A stretch of 64,000 bases of DNA from an uncultured Cyclobacteriaceae bacterium (lineage in GTDB: Bacteria; Bacteroidota; Bacteroidia; Cytophagales; Cyclobacteriaceae), in the NCBI GenBank assembly GCA_937146645.1, contig CAKZRQ010000056.1, positions 1-64,000 of the forward strand, read 5' to 3'. Numbering within the stretch: the first letter of the stretch is position 1; every line of letters begins with the position of its first letter. The position numbers were made by a program, and so were the translations under genes. Shown here piece after piece: positions 50,355 through 59,439 of this stretch. The notes below the pieces were generated by a model. That model was given only the letters and a program-made list of their open reading frames with translations. It was not told the DNA's origin and ran no database searches.

Positions 50355-51964
50355 AAAAACTCGTGTCACTTTTTCTTGTGATTCTACTTTTTGAATCATC
50401 ATTTGTCCTGGGTCAGGAAAATCTCAATCTAAAGCAAGAGACCATTGAGTTTGATTTCCCAAAATCCATTTTCTTTTCAGGAGAAAAGCTTTGGATAAGT
50501 TTGGAAGTCAGTACGATCGGGACCAGTACCGGTTCTCAGATTGCTTATGTGGAACTCCTAAACAGGGAAGGTGAATCTGTGGCCTTGGGAAAATTTCAAC
50601 TTGATGATGGCAAGGCTATTAATTTCCTACAAATTCCAGATAACCTGGTTTCAGATAATTATTTGCTTCGGGCTTTTACCAGGGTTAGCCCCTATTTGGA
50701 TTTGGATAAAGGCCTACGGCAAAGCTTGGTTACCATTATTAGTCCTAGAAATCCACCTAGAATAGTTGAGAAAAGAGAGCCAATCGAAATAGATTTTTAT
50801 TCGGGCTTTGAATTGATTAATCCCAAGGGTACCTCAGATGAATTTAAGTTGGAATTAGATGCTTTAAAAGGGGAGTTTGTAAGTGCCTCTGTGTCCGTGG
50901 TAAATCCATTTTTGGAACCACACGAAAATTTAATTTCTTCTGAAATTTATAAGGGCCTTGAACCCAGAGCTTTGGTGCCTGAATTATTTGGCCATCTGGT
51001 TGAAGGTTATGTCAACCCGTCTGCCGTAGATACTACCCAACTTTACTTCCTGTCGGTCCATGGTGATAAATCAGCTTTGTTTACAGATCGGCCAGATAAG
51101 AATGGAGCGTTGTTTTTTGATACGGGAGGAATAAAGGAATGGGATTTTATCATTGCTCAAACGAATGGAAATGAAAGCTTAATCGATTTCAGCATAGTTT
51201 CACCATCACCAAAAACTACTTTCTCAGAAGACTTTGAAATACCTGAGTTAGTTTTTTCACCGGAGGATAAGAGTTTTTTGGAGAAACTGCTCAAAGCAGG
51301 ACAGATTGAAAGCTATTTCCTTCAAGAGTTTGAGCAAAAAGAGATTCCTATAGTCACAGGCTTTGTGGAGGATCAAACTTATTTTCTCGATGACTACACT
51401 CGTTTTGAAGATGTGGAGACGGTAATTAAGGAATATGTTCCGGAGATCGGTGTTAAGACGGTCGAAAAGAGAAAAGAATTTAGGGTGCTGGATAAGGTTA
51501 AAAACCGGGTTTTTGATTCGAATCCATTGATGCTTATCGATGCCATGCCAGTATTTGATTCTGATAAGCTTTCGAAATTTGACCCAACAGAATTCGAGAA
51601 ACTGGAAATTCTCACCCGCAGCTTTTATTTGAATGAGGAGGCTTTCTCAGGGGTTATGAGTTTCACTTCGTTTGAAAATGATTTTGCAGATTATCCTATT
51701 CCTTCTAATGGAATTTATCTGGATTATCCCGGAATAGCCCAAAGGGTGACAGTGTTTCCTGGTCTTTTTTCACAAAGCGAAGAAGAACGAATTCCTGAGC
51801 TAAGAACCATTCATTATTGGTCTGAGACCGAGGGAGATTTTGTTCAGGATGAGATTTCTGTCCCACTTATCTCATCCGATTTCCCAATGGAAATTCGAGT
51901 TAAGATCAGAAACGAAAATGGAGAATTAGAGACTTTGCATCAGCGAATTGAAACCTCTAAATAA
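50351..51964 (+). CDS. Macroglobulin-like (MG2) protein with plug-like C-terminus, GTG start
   Basis: A 537-residue exported protein. The start is GTG in the GTGA overlap with the DUF4249 stop, giving MKKLVSLFLVILLFESSFVLG; the TTG start at 50333 in the track would extend before the signal peptide. Residues about 25-125 resemble an MG2 domain (IFFSGEKLWISLEVS, AYVELLNREGESVALGKF, DNYLLRAFTR). Residues about 385-460 (NPLMLIDAMPVFDSDKLSKF, FEKLEILTRSFYL, FSGVMSFTSF) resemble a TonB-receptor plug without any barrel. Function unknown, probably periplasmic or surface-bound and working with the upstream receptor. Confidence 0.7.
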   Translation: MKKLVSLFLVILLFESSFVLGQENLNLKQETIEFDFPKSIFFSGEKLWISLEVSTIGTSTGSQIAYVELLNREGESVALGKFQLDDGKAINFLQIPDNLVSDNYLLRAFTRVSPYLDLDKGLRQSLVTIISPRNPPRIVEKREPIEIDFYSGFELINPKGTSDEFKLELDALKGEFVSASVSVVNPFLEPHENLISSEIYKGLEPRALVPELFGHLVEGYVNPSAVDTTQLYFLSVHGDKSALFTDRPDKNGALFFDTGGIKEWDFIIAQTNGNESLIDFSIVSPSPKTTFSEDFEIPELVFSPEDKSFLEKLLKAGQIESYFLQEFEQKEIPIVTGFVEDQTYFLDDYTRFEDVETVIKEYVPEIGVKTVEKRKEFRVLDKVKNRVFDSNPLMLIDAMPVFDSDKLSKFDPTEFEKLEILTRSFYLNEEAFSGVMSFTSFENDFADYPIPSNGIYLDYPGIAQRVTVFPGLFSQSEEERIPELRTIHYWSETEGDFVQDEISVPLISSDFPMEIRVKIRNENGELETLHQRIETSK

Positions 51965-51976
51965 TGGTTTATAAAA

Positions 51977-53635
51977 CTACTTCTTTCCGAATTCCTGCTC
52001 AAGAAAAGCACCGAGTTTTCTTTTATAGCTTTCTTCAGTCTCCTGGCTAAAATCTGGAGATAATTCCTTCTTTTCTGGGAAGGATTCCATATGCAATGTT
52101 TGAGTTGGGAAAGCGAATCTCACCCCTAAGCTATCCGCGAGCTTCATGATTTGAAGTAATAATTCATGTCTGCACTGAAGCTCCATAGGCCAGGTTGGTA
52201 CTTCAAAAAACACATAAAACATCACGTCCAAGCTGAATGAGGACATGTTGTTGAAATAGATATTGAAGTAGTCCTTTCGGGTGTGAGGATGCGCCAAAAC
52301 TATTTCCCTCAGCCCTTTTACAAATTGCTCCACCAATTCAGGTGGGGTGTCATAGGTAATCGTTATCGTCGTATAAAACCTTCGGTACTGTCGCAGTCCA
52401 TGATTATCTACCGTGGCGTCAGCAATTTTACCATTCGGGATGTACATGACAGAATTGCGGAAAGTTCGAACTCGAGTAGACCTGAATCCTACCTCTTCCA
52501 CTGTCCCATCTACATCTCCAGAGGTAATCCAGTCACCCACCTGGAAAGGTCGATCCACAAAGATCATAATGGACCCAAAGAAATTCTTTATCGTATCCTG
52601 AGCCGCAAGGGCAATGGCCACACCACCAATGGAGAGACCGGTAAGGAATGGAATGATATCCAGATTCAGCCCGTCGCGAAGTATGAAAAGCGTTCCTATT
52701 ATCACCACGAAAGCCTTAAGAGTCTTTCGGAGCAATGGAACCAACTGATCATCCAGAGTAGATTCAGTTTTGAGTGCAAGCGTACCAAAATACACTGCAA
52801 TCACATCCACTACTTTATAGAAGATGATGGTGATCATGAGTGGTTTCAAAACCATAAAAATGACCACTAACCATGACCATACTTCTATGGGTAATTGTAG
52901 CACTCTGATGAAGAGCGAAAGCAGTAAGACTACAAAATATATACTCGTGACTTTGGCAACAGGAAGCAGGTATTGTTCACCTTGAGTTCCATAGCCTAGC
53001 CGAGACATAATGTAAAGTAGAACTTTGTCCACCAGAAAGGTCAGAACCCAATGAGTGAGAAAAACAAATAGGATAAGAAAGGCTAACCCAACAATCTGCC
53101 ATAAGTACAATCCAAGGTACTTGTCTGTCCCAACCTTGGGAAGAAGATTTAGCAGTCGAGCAGTACCATAGGGATAGGTTTGTCTGTGCATCCTCTCAAT
53201 TTCTCCCACAGAGAAACTGGAAAACTTCCATTCTTCCCCTCTTTTGGAAAGGAATATACCAGGTAGCTTTTGCCGATCGAAGTAGAAGATGTTTTCATCT
53301 CCAGCCAGGCTATCCAGATAACCAGGTTCGTTTGGAATTTGGCTGGTCCTAACAGCTACACCTCGTCCTTCAAAAATTTGCTTAAGCTTAACGCTTAAAT
53401 CTTCTTTATCGGCTTCTTCAAGCCCCTTCCAATTCAAAGCCTTTGCGGCTTGATCTGGTTTGAAATTATTGTCCTCTAAATTATAGAAGAAGGTCAGAGT
53501 GGTATGGTACGGAGTAGTCAGGTTGACATCATAGTCAATTTCTTCCAACGCATTATCATCAGAGACTAGCTGCGCAAAAGTACTTTGCGAAGCAATAATA
53601 AAAAGGAAGAAAAGGGTGATTTTGAGGTATTTCAT
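51977..53635 (-). CDS. MscS-family mechanosensitive ion channel
   Basis: A 552-residue membrane protein. After a signal peptide (YLKITLFFLFIIASQSTFAQ) there is a periplasmic domain of about 150 residues, several membrane helices (IVGLAFLILFVFLTHWVLTF, YFVVLLLSLFIRVLQL, LVVIFMVLKPLMITIIF), and the MscS core: pore helix GLSIGGVAIALAAQDTIKNFFGS, then DRPFQVGDWI and GTVEEVGFRSTRVRT. It probably releases osmolytes or adjusts turgor. The ATG at 53635 is preferred to the TTG at 53689. It lies downstream of, and is probably cotranscribed with, the 902-residue protein gene. Confidence 0.9.
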   Translation of the reverse strand: MKYLKITLFFLFIIASQSTFAQLVSDDNALEEIDYDVNLTTPYHTTLTFFYNLEDNNFKPDQAAKALNWKGLEEADKEDLSVKLKQIFEGRGVAVRTSQIPNEPGYLDSLAGDENIFYFDRQKLPGIFLSKRGEEWKFSSFSVGEIERMHRQTYPYGTARLLNLLPKVGTDKYLGLYLWQIVGLAFLILFVFLTHWVLTFLVDKVLLYIMSRLGYGTQGEQYLLPVAKVTSIYFVVLLLSLFIRVLQLPIEVWSWLVVIFMVLKPLMITIIFYKVVDVIAVYFGTLALKTESTLDDQLVPLLRKTLKAFVVIIGTLFILRDGLNLDIIPFLTGLSIGGVAIALAAQDTIKNFFGSIMIFVDRPFQVGDWITSGDVDGTVEEVGFRSTRVRTFRNSVMYIPNGKIADATVDNHGLRQYRRFYTTITITYDTPPELVEQFVKGLREIVLAHPHTRKDYFNIYFNNMSSFSLDVMFYVFFEVPTWPMELQCRHELLLQIMKLADSLGVRFAFPTQTLHMESFPEKKELSPDFSQETEESYKRKLGAFLEQEFGKK

Positions 53636-53685
53636 CACGTATGATTTGGGCCGCAATTTAATTATATGCCCATATAAGGCAAAAC

Positions 53686-56394
53686 TCAATAGGCCAAGGA
53701 GTATTCAGTAACCTGATTTCTGGCCTTACACCTAATAAGGTATTGTTGACCAGAGGGATCAAAACTAACATCTAGTTTCCCACTACTTTCAAGTGGTAAG
53801 GTGGTAAGTAAGTTGCCTTCTGCATCATAGAGATAGCTGAACTCCTGGATTAAGTCCGTGACTGCGATGATTCTCCTGTTCGTACCAAAATTGAAAAATT
53901 GGATCTCGAAGGATTCTGTAGAAGTGCTGACAGTGAAGATCTCTTCCTCTTGCGAATCGAGTATCTTGATTTTATTGAATTCTTTTCCAACAATTAGAAA
54001 ATCACTTTCTATTTGATCGGCTACTATGAAAAATTCACTATCGGCCCCTTCTTTAACGAGCTGGTTGGTATAAGTGATTTCACCATTGAAATTTGCCTTG
54101 ACTATTTCTCCTCCTGTTGAAATGTTAACCAATTCAAGGATTTTGCTTGAAGGATTATTAAATGCCATAACAGGAGATTCAAAACTTGTACCTAGATTTA
54201 AAGGGTTAGCTACTTTTCTTTCTCCGCGCCGGTTAAAGAAATGCAATAATCCTGGCTCCGTAAATGCAATCATGTAATCTCCTTTTCTAGGCACTCTGAC
54301 ATGTCTTGGACGACCTATTGTTTTCGCACCGACGGGTTTAGGATTCCATCCATCAAGCCTCTTTCCTGTTTTGTCGAGTAGATAGAGCCGACCATCCTCA
54401 GTACTAACAAAATATCTATAGGCCTTTGTGTTGCTATAATCCACTAGGTTAAGTGAACTGATCTTCTTCTGAGGGATGGCTAAAGGATATCCTCTAAGCG
54501 GATTCCCTAAACGGTCAATCCCATAAATTTTGTTTTCCGTGGCTAGTAAAAGTTGAAGCTTGCCGTTTTTAAAATAGTCAACTTGGAAGGCATCAGAAAT
54601 CACCGGTCCATCTAAGGAAACTGAGTACACTTGACTACCTGTGGAGTTAAGAAGAATGAGGTTATAATTTTCGTCTTGAACCACAATATCTTCCGAGCCA
54701 TCTTGATAATTCTTTATGACTTTTGGCCCAAATATTAGATTGCTTTCAAAGTTAATTCTATTGGTAGGCTCTAGTGCGATGGCTTCTTGTTCCGGCTCTA
54801 AAGGAGCAGCTTCTATACCTGAAAAGGGGAATGAAAGAGTAGCTGTTAAACGATCGGGGTACTGGTTAAGCTTAAAGCTTATTCCGTAGAATTGCTGAAA
54901 GCTAGACCGATATCTTTGAAAGAAACTATTCCAGGCAGGTGAAGCTGCTGAGGTCCATGCATCCCATGATTTATCACTCAGAATAAGTTTCGAGAAACCG
55001 GAACTCGCTGTCAATGAATTCTTCATAGGATTTGAGCGAGTGCTTTTTCCCCAAGTATCTCCATTAGCAATATCATCCAGCATTAGTTTCATGCTTTGCT
55101 GGTTATTACTGAAGAGCAAAATCTCATCAATTGCAGCCACCCAGGTTTGATTAAAACCCTGGAATTTTCCATTAAAAATATGTGCTACAAAGTCCTGCTC
55201 ATTTATCAAAATGATCTCCTGATCCCGATAGAAATCAGAAACTACTTCACCTTCCTGATTTTGATAATTTTTTAATAATTCTAGCACCGCCATGGAATTT
55301 GAACTTCGAGCTATCAAGCCAAAATTCTCATTGATAGGACCAATTTTTTCTAATCGAAGAAAGTATAGGTCCCCATAAAAAGTGTCTAAGAAGCCTTTAG
55401 AGAGTAACTCAAGTTCAATTTGCGCGGTAAGTGTCTCACGAATATTGAATGCTCTATTGACCAGTTTTTGAGTTTCATAGATACTCTCCAGATTAACTTG
55501 GGTGATAGCAGATGTACCTGAAGGTATCACACCGAGAATCGCATTGATATTGGCATCGATGGATGGAGTGAAGTCCACATCTTCAGGAATTGTGACATTC
55601 CCAATGAATCCTAATTCATAGGGTTTCAGATTTAAATCCAAAGCCATCCCTTGTTGATATTGTTCAAATTTTGCAATCGTAGGGTCGGTATTTTTGCCCT
55701 GAACTGTCCTAAGTAGATTGGATAGACCGGTACTTGTGAGAAAGATTCTTCCTTCAGACTCTTGTTCTTGAATTTCCTCCTCAAAGAAAGACGCGAAGTT
55801 CGGCTGATCGGGATTTTCATAAAACCGGATAGCTTCCTCGATTAAGAAGGACGATCCTGACACCAATATTAGATCTCCCAAAAATGCGACACTCCATTTC
55901 CTATCATTATTACCATCGAAAAGCTCTAGGATCTCGCGACCACTGTAAGTTCGACTTTGGAAGCGTTCACCATTTTGAAGTTTTTCTGTGACCAGATCGA
56001 TCATATCCCGCGCTTTACCCTCACGGAGATTGATCATGTACATGAGATCAAAATTTTCTTTTCCCACCGGGTGGAGACTTATTGTGGTTTGAGTCCCGGA
56101 AAGTTCGGTAGATAGAATTCCTTGGGAGCCAGTGAGACTATCCAAGGCTATTAATTGATCTGAAACCTGCTTGAATGCCGGAAAATTCTGAAGTAAAGAA
56201 TAAGCCTTTGAATCTACTAGTTGATTCCATGTGTTTGCAGCATTGTAGGATTCCAAGGTGAAAACTGCATCCTGAGAAACTAGCTCGAGATTATTAACTT
56301 TTTTGGATGAAAAAAATGTCCTTGAGATCAACCATCCTGCAAGAACTACTAATCCAATCAAAAGACTAATGATGGTACTTTTCCAGATATTCAC
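53686..56394 (-). CDS. Membrane-anchored DUF3352-like protein with C-terminal propeller-like repeats
   Basis: A 902-residue protein with one N-terminal membrane helix (TIISLLIGLVVLAGWLISRTF) and a large extracytoplasmic part. The N-terminal about 550 residues (DAVFTLESYNAANTWNQLVD, LGDLILVSGSSFLIEEAI) resemble DUF3352-type proteins. The C-terminal 330 residues contain repeats of the form YNLILLNSTGSQVYSVSLDG, ENKIYGIDRLGNPLRGYPL and GRLYLLDKTGKRLDGW, which suggest a PQQ/WD-like beta-propeller. No enzyme motif was found. The MscS gene starts 51 bp downstream. Confidence 0.6.
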   Translation of the reverse strand: MNIWKSTIISLLIGLVVLAGWLISRTFFSSKKVNNLELVSQDAVFTLESYNAANTWNQLVDSKAYSLLQNFPAFKQVSDQLIALDSLTGSQGILSTELSGTQTTISLHPVGKENFDLMYMINLREGKARDMIDLVTEKLQNGERFQSRTYSGREILELFDGNNDRKWSVAFLGDLILVSGSSFLIEEAIRFYENPDQPNFASFFEEEIQEQESEGRIFLTSTGLSNLLRTVQGKNTDPTIAKFEQYQQGMALDLNLKPYELGFIGNVTIPEDVDFTPSIDANINAILGVIPSGTSAITQVNLESIYETQKLVNRAFNIRETLTAQIELELLSKGFLDTFYGDLYFLRLEKIGPINENFGLIARSSNSMAVLELLKNYQNQEGEVVSDFYRDQEIILINEQDFVAHIFNGKFQGFNQTWVAAIDEILLFSNNQQSMKLMLDDIANGDTWGKSTRSNPMKNSLTASSGFSKLILSDKSWDAWTSAASPAWNSFFQRYRSSFQQFYGISFKLNQYPDRLTATLSFPFSGIEAAPLEPEQEAIALEPTNRINFESNLIFGPKVIKNYQDGSEDIVVQDENYNLILLNSTGSQVYSVSLDGPVISDAFQVDYFKNGKLQLLLATENKIYGIDRLGNPLRGYPLAIPQKKISSLNLVDYSNTKAYRYFVSTEDGRLYLLDKTGKRLDGWNPKPVGAKTIGRPRHVRVPRKGDYMIAFTEPGLLHFFNRRGERKVANPLNLGTSFESPVMAFNNPSSKILELVNISTGGEIVKANFNGEITYTNQLVKEGADSEFFIVADQIESDFLIVGKEFNKIKILDSQEEEIFTVSTSTESFEIQFFNFGTNRRIIAVTDLIQEFSYLYDAEGNLLTTLPLESSGKLDVSFDPSGQQYLIRCKARNQVTEYSLAY

Positions 56395-56430
56395 GAGAAG
56401 AATTTTGTACTTGCTAGGTATAGCAAAAAT

Positions 56431-56472
56431 AAGACCTAAGACTTCTTAGCAATGCTTTGAAGCCTTAGGTCT
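56431..56472 (-). terminator. Terminator after mdh
   Basis: On the minus strand TAGACCTAAGGCTTC pairs with GAAGTCTTAGGTCTTA (one mismatch) and is followed by TTTTTGC, about 20 bp after the mdh stop. The element separates mdh from the 902-residue protein gene. Confidence 0.75.
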
Positions 56473-56494
56473 ATATGTCAATTAAAGTTAAAGC

Positions 56495-57430
56495 TTAATT
56501 CGAAAGCTTGTCCAATACAGCCATCACTTCTTTTACATGACCTCTTGAAGTTTCAAGAAGAGCCTTTTCTTCTTCGTTAAGGTCTAATTCAAGCACTTTT
56601 TCGATTCCATTTTTACCAAGAATAACTGGGACTCCAAGGTAGCAATCGTCGATTCCGTATTCTCCATCTAGCTTGATACAAACCGGGAAGACTCTTCTTT
56701 GATTCTTAAGAATGGCTTCTACCATTTGTGCAGCAGCAGAGCCAGGAGCATACCATGCAGAAGTACCCATAAGCTTAACCAATTCACCCCCACCGAATTT
56801 GGTTCTTTCGATGATAGCGTCAAGCTTGTCCTTCTCGATCAATTCGGTAACCGGAATCCCAGCAACAGTAGTATATCGTGGAAGTGGTACCATGGTATCT
56901 CCATGCCCACCCATCAGGATTGCTTGGATTTCTTTAGGAGAAACATTCAATTCAGAGGCGATAAAGGCTCTGTATCTCGCAGTATCCAAAATCCCAGCCA
57001 TACCCATAACCTTGGTTCTTGGAAGACTTGAAGAAAGGTGTGCTTGATAGGTCATCACATCCAAAGGATTGGAGACAATGATGATGATGGCATCAGGAGA
57101 ATGCTTGATTACACTTTCAGTCACAGACTTTACGATTCCAGCATTAGTCTCGATTAAGTCATCACGAGTCATTCCTGGCTTTCTTGGAAGACCGGAAGTG
57201 ATTACAACCACGTCCGAATTAGCTGTTTTAGAATAATCAGCTGTGCTGCCAACTGTTCTGCTATCATATTGGTTAATAGGTGCTTTCTGCCAAATATCAA
57301 GGGCTTTTCCTTCTGCTACACCTTCCTTAATGTCTACCAGAACGATTTCTTCTGCTACCTCTCTATAGGCCAAAACATCGGCGCAAGTTGCTCCTACATT
57401 TCCAGCTCCTACTACGGTTACTTTGCTCAT
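56495..57430 (-). CDS. mdh: Malate dehydrogenase (LDH-like type)
   Basis: A 311-residue NAD-dependent malate dehydrogenase of the TCA cycle. The Rossmann loop is VVGAGNVGATCA, with Asp33-type NAD specificity in LVDIKEG. The specificity arginine is R83 in TSGLPRKPGMTR (lactate enzymes have Gln there), and the catalytic pair is D149 (GILDTARYR) and H176 (GGHGDTMVPL). Single gene with its own terminator. Confidence 0.97.
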   Translation of the reverse strand: MSKVTVVGAGNVGATCADVLAYREVAEEIVLVDIKEGVAEGKALDIWQKAPINQYDSRTVGSTADYSKTANSDVVVITSGLPRKPGMTRDDLIETNAGIVKSVTESVIKHSPDAIIIIVSNPLDVMTYQAHLSSSLPRTKVMGMAGILDTARYRAFIASELNVSPKEIQAILMGGHGDTMVPLPRYTTVAGIPVTELIEKDKLDAIIERTKFGGGELVKLMGTSAWYAPGSAAAQMVEAILKNQRRVFPVCIKLDGEYGIDDCYLGVPVILGKNGIEKVLELDLNEEEKALLETSRGHVKEVMAVLDKLSN

Positions 57431-57554
57431 TGTGATTTTATGTTTATTGTTTGAAAAGACTTATATAAAAAGCTGCGCTAAGTTATTAAACAAAGCTCAT
57501 ATTCGGAACTTTAATCAGATTATGATTTCTAGGTAAAAAGCCCTTTCCTGACCC

Positions 57555-58070
57555 CTATTCGAACATTTCCCGCAAGCGGAAGAAACCAAAGGATGAGCGG
57601 TATGACTTGAAAAGACGCTGATTGTTTTCATTGTAATACTCAGCGAGTGAAGTCATCATTTTTGCTTTGATCTTTGGACTACTATCAAAAACTTCCTGCA
57701 AAGCATATTGAGGTATAACCATTAATTCCGTGTCTTCGGATTTAACCAATGCAGTGTACGTTCTTTTCGCATTTTGAAGGAGAGAGTTCTCTCCGAAAGC
57801 TTCACCTGGTCCTACTTCTAAAATCGTTTCAAAATTATCCTTGACATCAATGGTCAATTCAATCAGTCCTTTTTTTACGATATATAGAGCCTGACTTGGA
57901 TCTTTGCTGAAAAAAACGACTTCATCCACTTCATATTTCCTCGAATGGAGCGCAGGCAAAAACCTTCCCATTTCTTTATTCTTTAATCTCGCAAAAAGCT
58001 TTGTTGATCCTAAAAACTTAAAGGTTTCAAGATCAGAAGTAGAAAAAGTTTTGGAGAAAGGATTATTCAT
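57555..58070 (-). CDS. Stand-alone cyclic-nucleotide-binding-domain protein
   Basis: A 171-residue protein formed mainly of a cNMP-binding/CAP-like beta-roll: VDEVVFFSKDPSQALYIVKKG, then ILEVGPGEAFGENSLLQNAKRTYTALV with the phosphate-binding cassette GEAFGENSLL. The usual RTA arginine position reads KRTYTA. There is no helix-turn-helix region after it (ends FFRLREMFE), so it is unlikely to be a DNA-binding regulator by itself. It overlaps tilS by one base (TAATG). Confidence 0.8.
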   Translation of the reverse strand: MNNPFSKTFSTSDLETFKFLGSTKLFARLKNKEMGRFLPALHSRKYEVDEVVFFSKDPSQALYIVKKGLIELTIDVKDNFETILEVGPGEAFGENSLLQNAKRTYTALVKSEDTELMVIPQYALQEVFDSSPKIKAKMMTSLAEYYNENNQRLFKSYRSSFGFFRLREMFE

Positions 58071-59392
58071 TATGAAGTCTTTTTGAAATAGATTATTTCT
58101 TTGGTCCCTGGACCAATTTTTACCCAGTCAGCAATTCGGTAGCCCATGACCCATGCTATCCGATTTCCTGAAATTAATACATTCACCCGGGCTTTTTTAA
58201 TCAGCGGCACTTTTAAATCAATCAAAAAATCGCTGATTTTTTTTTCGTTTTGCATGCCTAATGGAATAAAACGATCTCCTGTCTCAATTGGACGAAGGGT
58301 TAATGGGAATTCCAATTGTTCGAGATCCATCATGGCATTTTCTGGATCCTTATCCATGAAATCGCCAGGTTTCACTTTTAATATTGAATAGTTTTCCAGG
58401 CTAGTATCCAGCTGGATATCCGAAGAATCAATTGAAATTTTTTCTTGTAACCCTCCCTTTTTTACAATCAAAACCTGATCTCTATCCACATTTGCCAGGT
58501 AATTAGCAGAGTTGAAAAGCTTTCCAGATTCTCCTAATGTTAAGGCCTGATGAATATCTCTTGCTTGATCAGAGTTAAATCCGAAATCCCTTACCCAGTA
58601 AAATAGAAGTGAATGAGAACCACTGTATCTTTTTAAACCTTCTGATTTAAGAACCCAAATATCATCATCCTTGGAAGTGAACTGATTTTTCCATTCTTGA
58701 TATAGACTATTGAAGGCTCGGCCCGTATCTTTTAATCGTTGCAAGCTCCCGAGAAAGTTATCTCGGGCATCTTCTCTACTTTGGTAGAGCTCTGGAAGCA
58801 CATTCAGTCTTAGTTTATTCCGAAGATAATCTGTCTTCTGATTTGAAGAATCCTCTCTCCAACTGATGCCATGGCTTTCAGCAAATTCTTTGATCTCAGC
58901 TCGAGAAAAACTTAACATCGGCCGGATAATTTCTCCCCTTTTTTCTGACATTCCAGCAAGACCTTCTATTCCTGTCCCCCTTAAGAGATTGATAAAAACA
59001 GTCTCGATTTGATCATCCTCATGATGAGCTGTAATAATTCCATCCAGCTTATTCTGTCGGCGTATTCTCTCGAAATAGTCATATCGAATTTGGCGTGCAG
59101 CTTCTTGAATTGACACCTTGTTCCGTTCTACATATGCTTTTGTGTCACTCTTCAATTCATTAAAAACTAATGAATTGGCTTCGCAAAATTGCTTAACGAA
59201 TTCAGAATCCTGATCACTTTCATAACCACGGAGTTGAAAATTCACATGAGCTACTTCAAAAGGGGTTTTGCTTTGCATCAACAAATGCGCAAGGCACATA
59301 CTGTCTAATCCCCCGCTACAGGCAAGGAGATATTTTTTATCAATATTTAAGAGATTCCGCTCCTTGAAATGCTCGATAAAAGACTGGATCAT
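58070..59392 (-). CDS. tilS: tRNA(Ile)-lysidine synthase
   Basis: A 440-residue enzyme that modifies C34 of tRNA-Ile(CAU) to lysidine so that it reads AUA. The N-type ATP-pyrophosphatase loop SGGLDS is at 26-31; RQIRYDYFERI and the HHEDDQIETVFINLLRGTGIEGLAGM segment are typical. The C-terminal domain contains RPIETGDRFIPLGM..KKISDFLIDLKVP. It is divergent from the OstA-like gene and coupled to the cNMP-domain gene. Confidence 0.95.
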   Translation of the reverse strand: MIQSFIEHFKERNLLNIDKKYLLACSGGLDSMCLAHLLMQSKTPFEVAHVNFQLRGYESDQDSEFVKQFCEANSLVFNELKSDTKAYVERNKVSIQEAARQIRYDYFERIRRQNKLDGIITAHHEDDQIETVFINLLRGTGIEGLAGMSEKRGEIIRPMLSFSRAEIKEFAESHGISWREDSSNQKTDYLRNKLRLNVLPELYQSREDARDNFLGSLQRLKDTGRAFNSLYQEWKNQFTSKDDDIWVLKSEGLKRYSGSHSLLFYWVRDFGFNSDQARDIHQALTLGESGKLFNSANYLANVDRDQVLIVKKGGLQEKISIDSSDIQLDTSLENYSILKVKPGDFMDKDPENAMMDLEQLEFPLTLRPIETGDRFIPLGMQNEKKISDFLIDLKVPLIKKARVNVLISGNRIAWVMGYRIADWVKIGPGTKEIIYFKKTS

Positions 59393-59423
59393 TGATCAAA
59401 AATATCATTTTCTACTAATTTTG
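59392..59423 (+). promoter_or_regulatory. Probable promoter of the OstA-like gene
   Basis: TTG (59392-59394), a 21-bp spacer and TAATTTTG (59416-59423) fit a relaxed Bacteroidota promoter, 17 bp before the ATG. The -33 box overlaps the tilS start codon on the other strand. Confidence 0.5.
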
Positions 59424-59439
59424 CGCATCATCCGTAATC

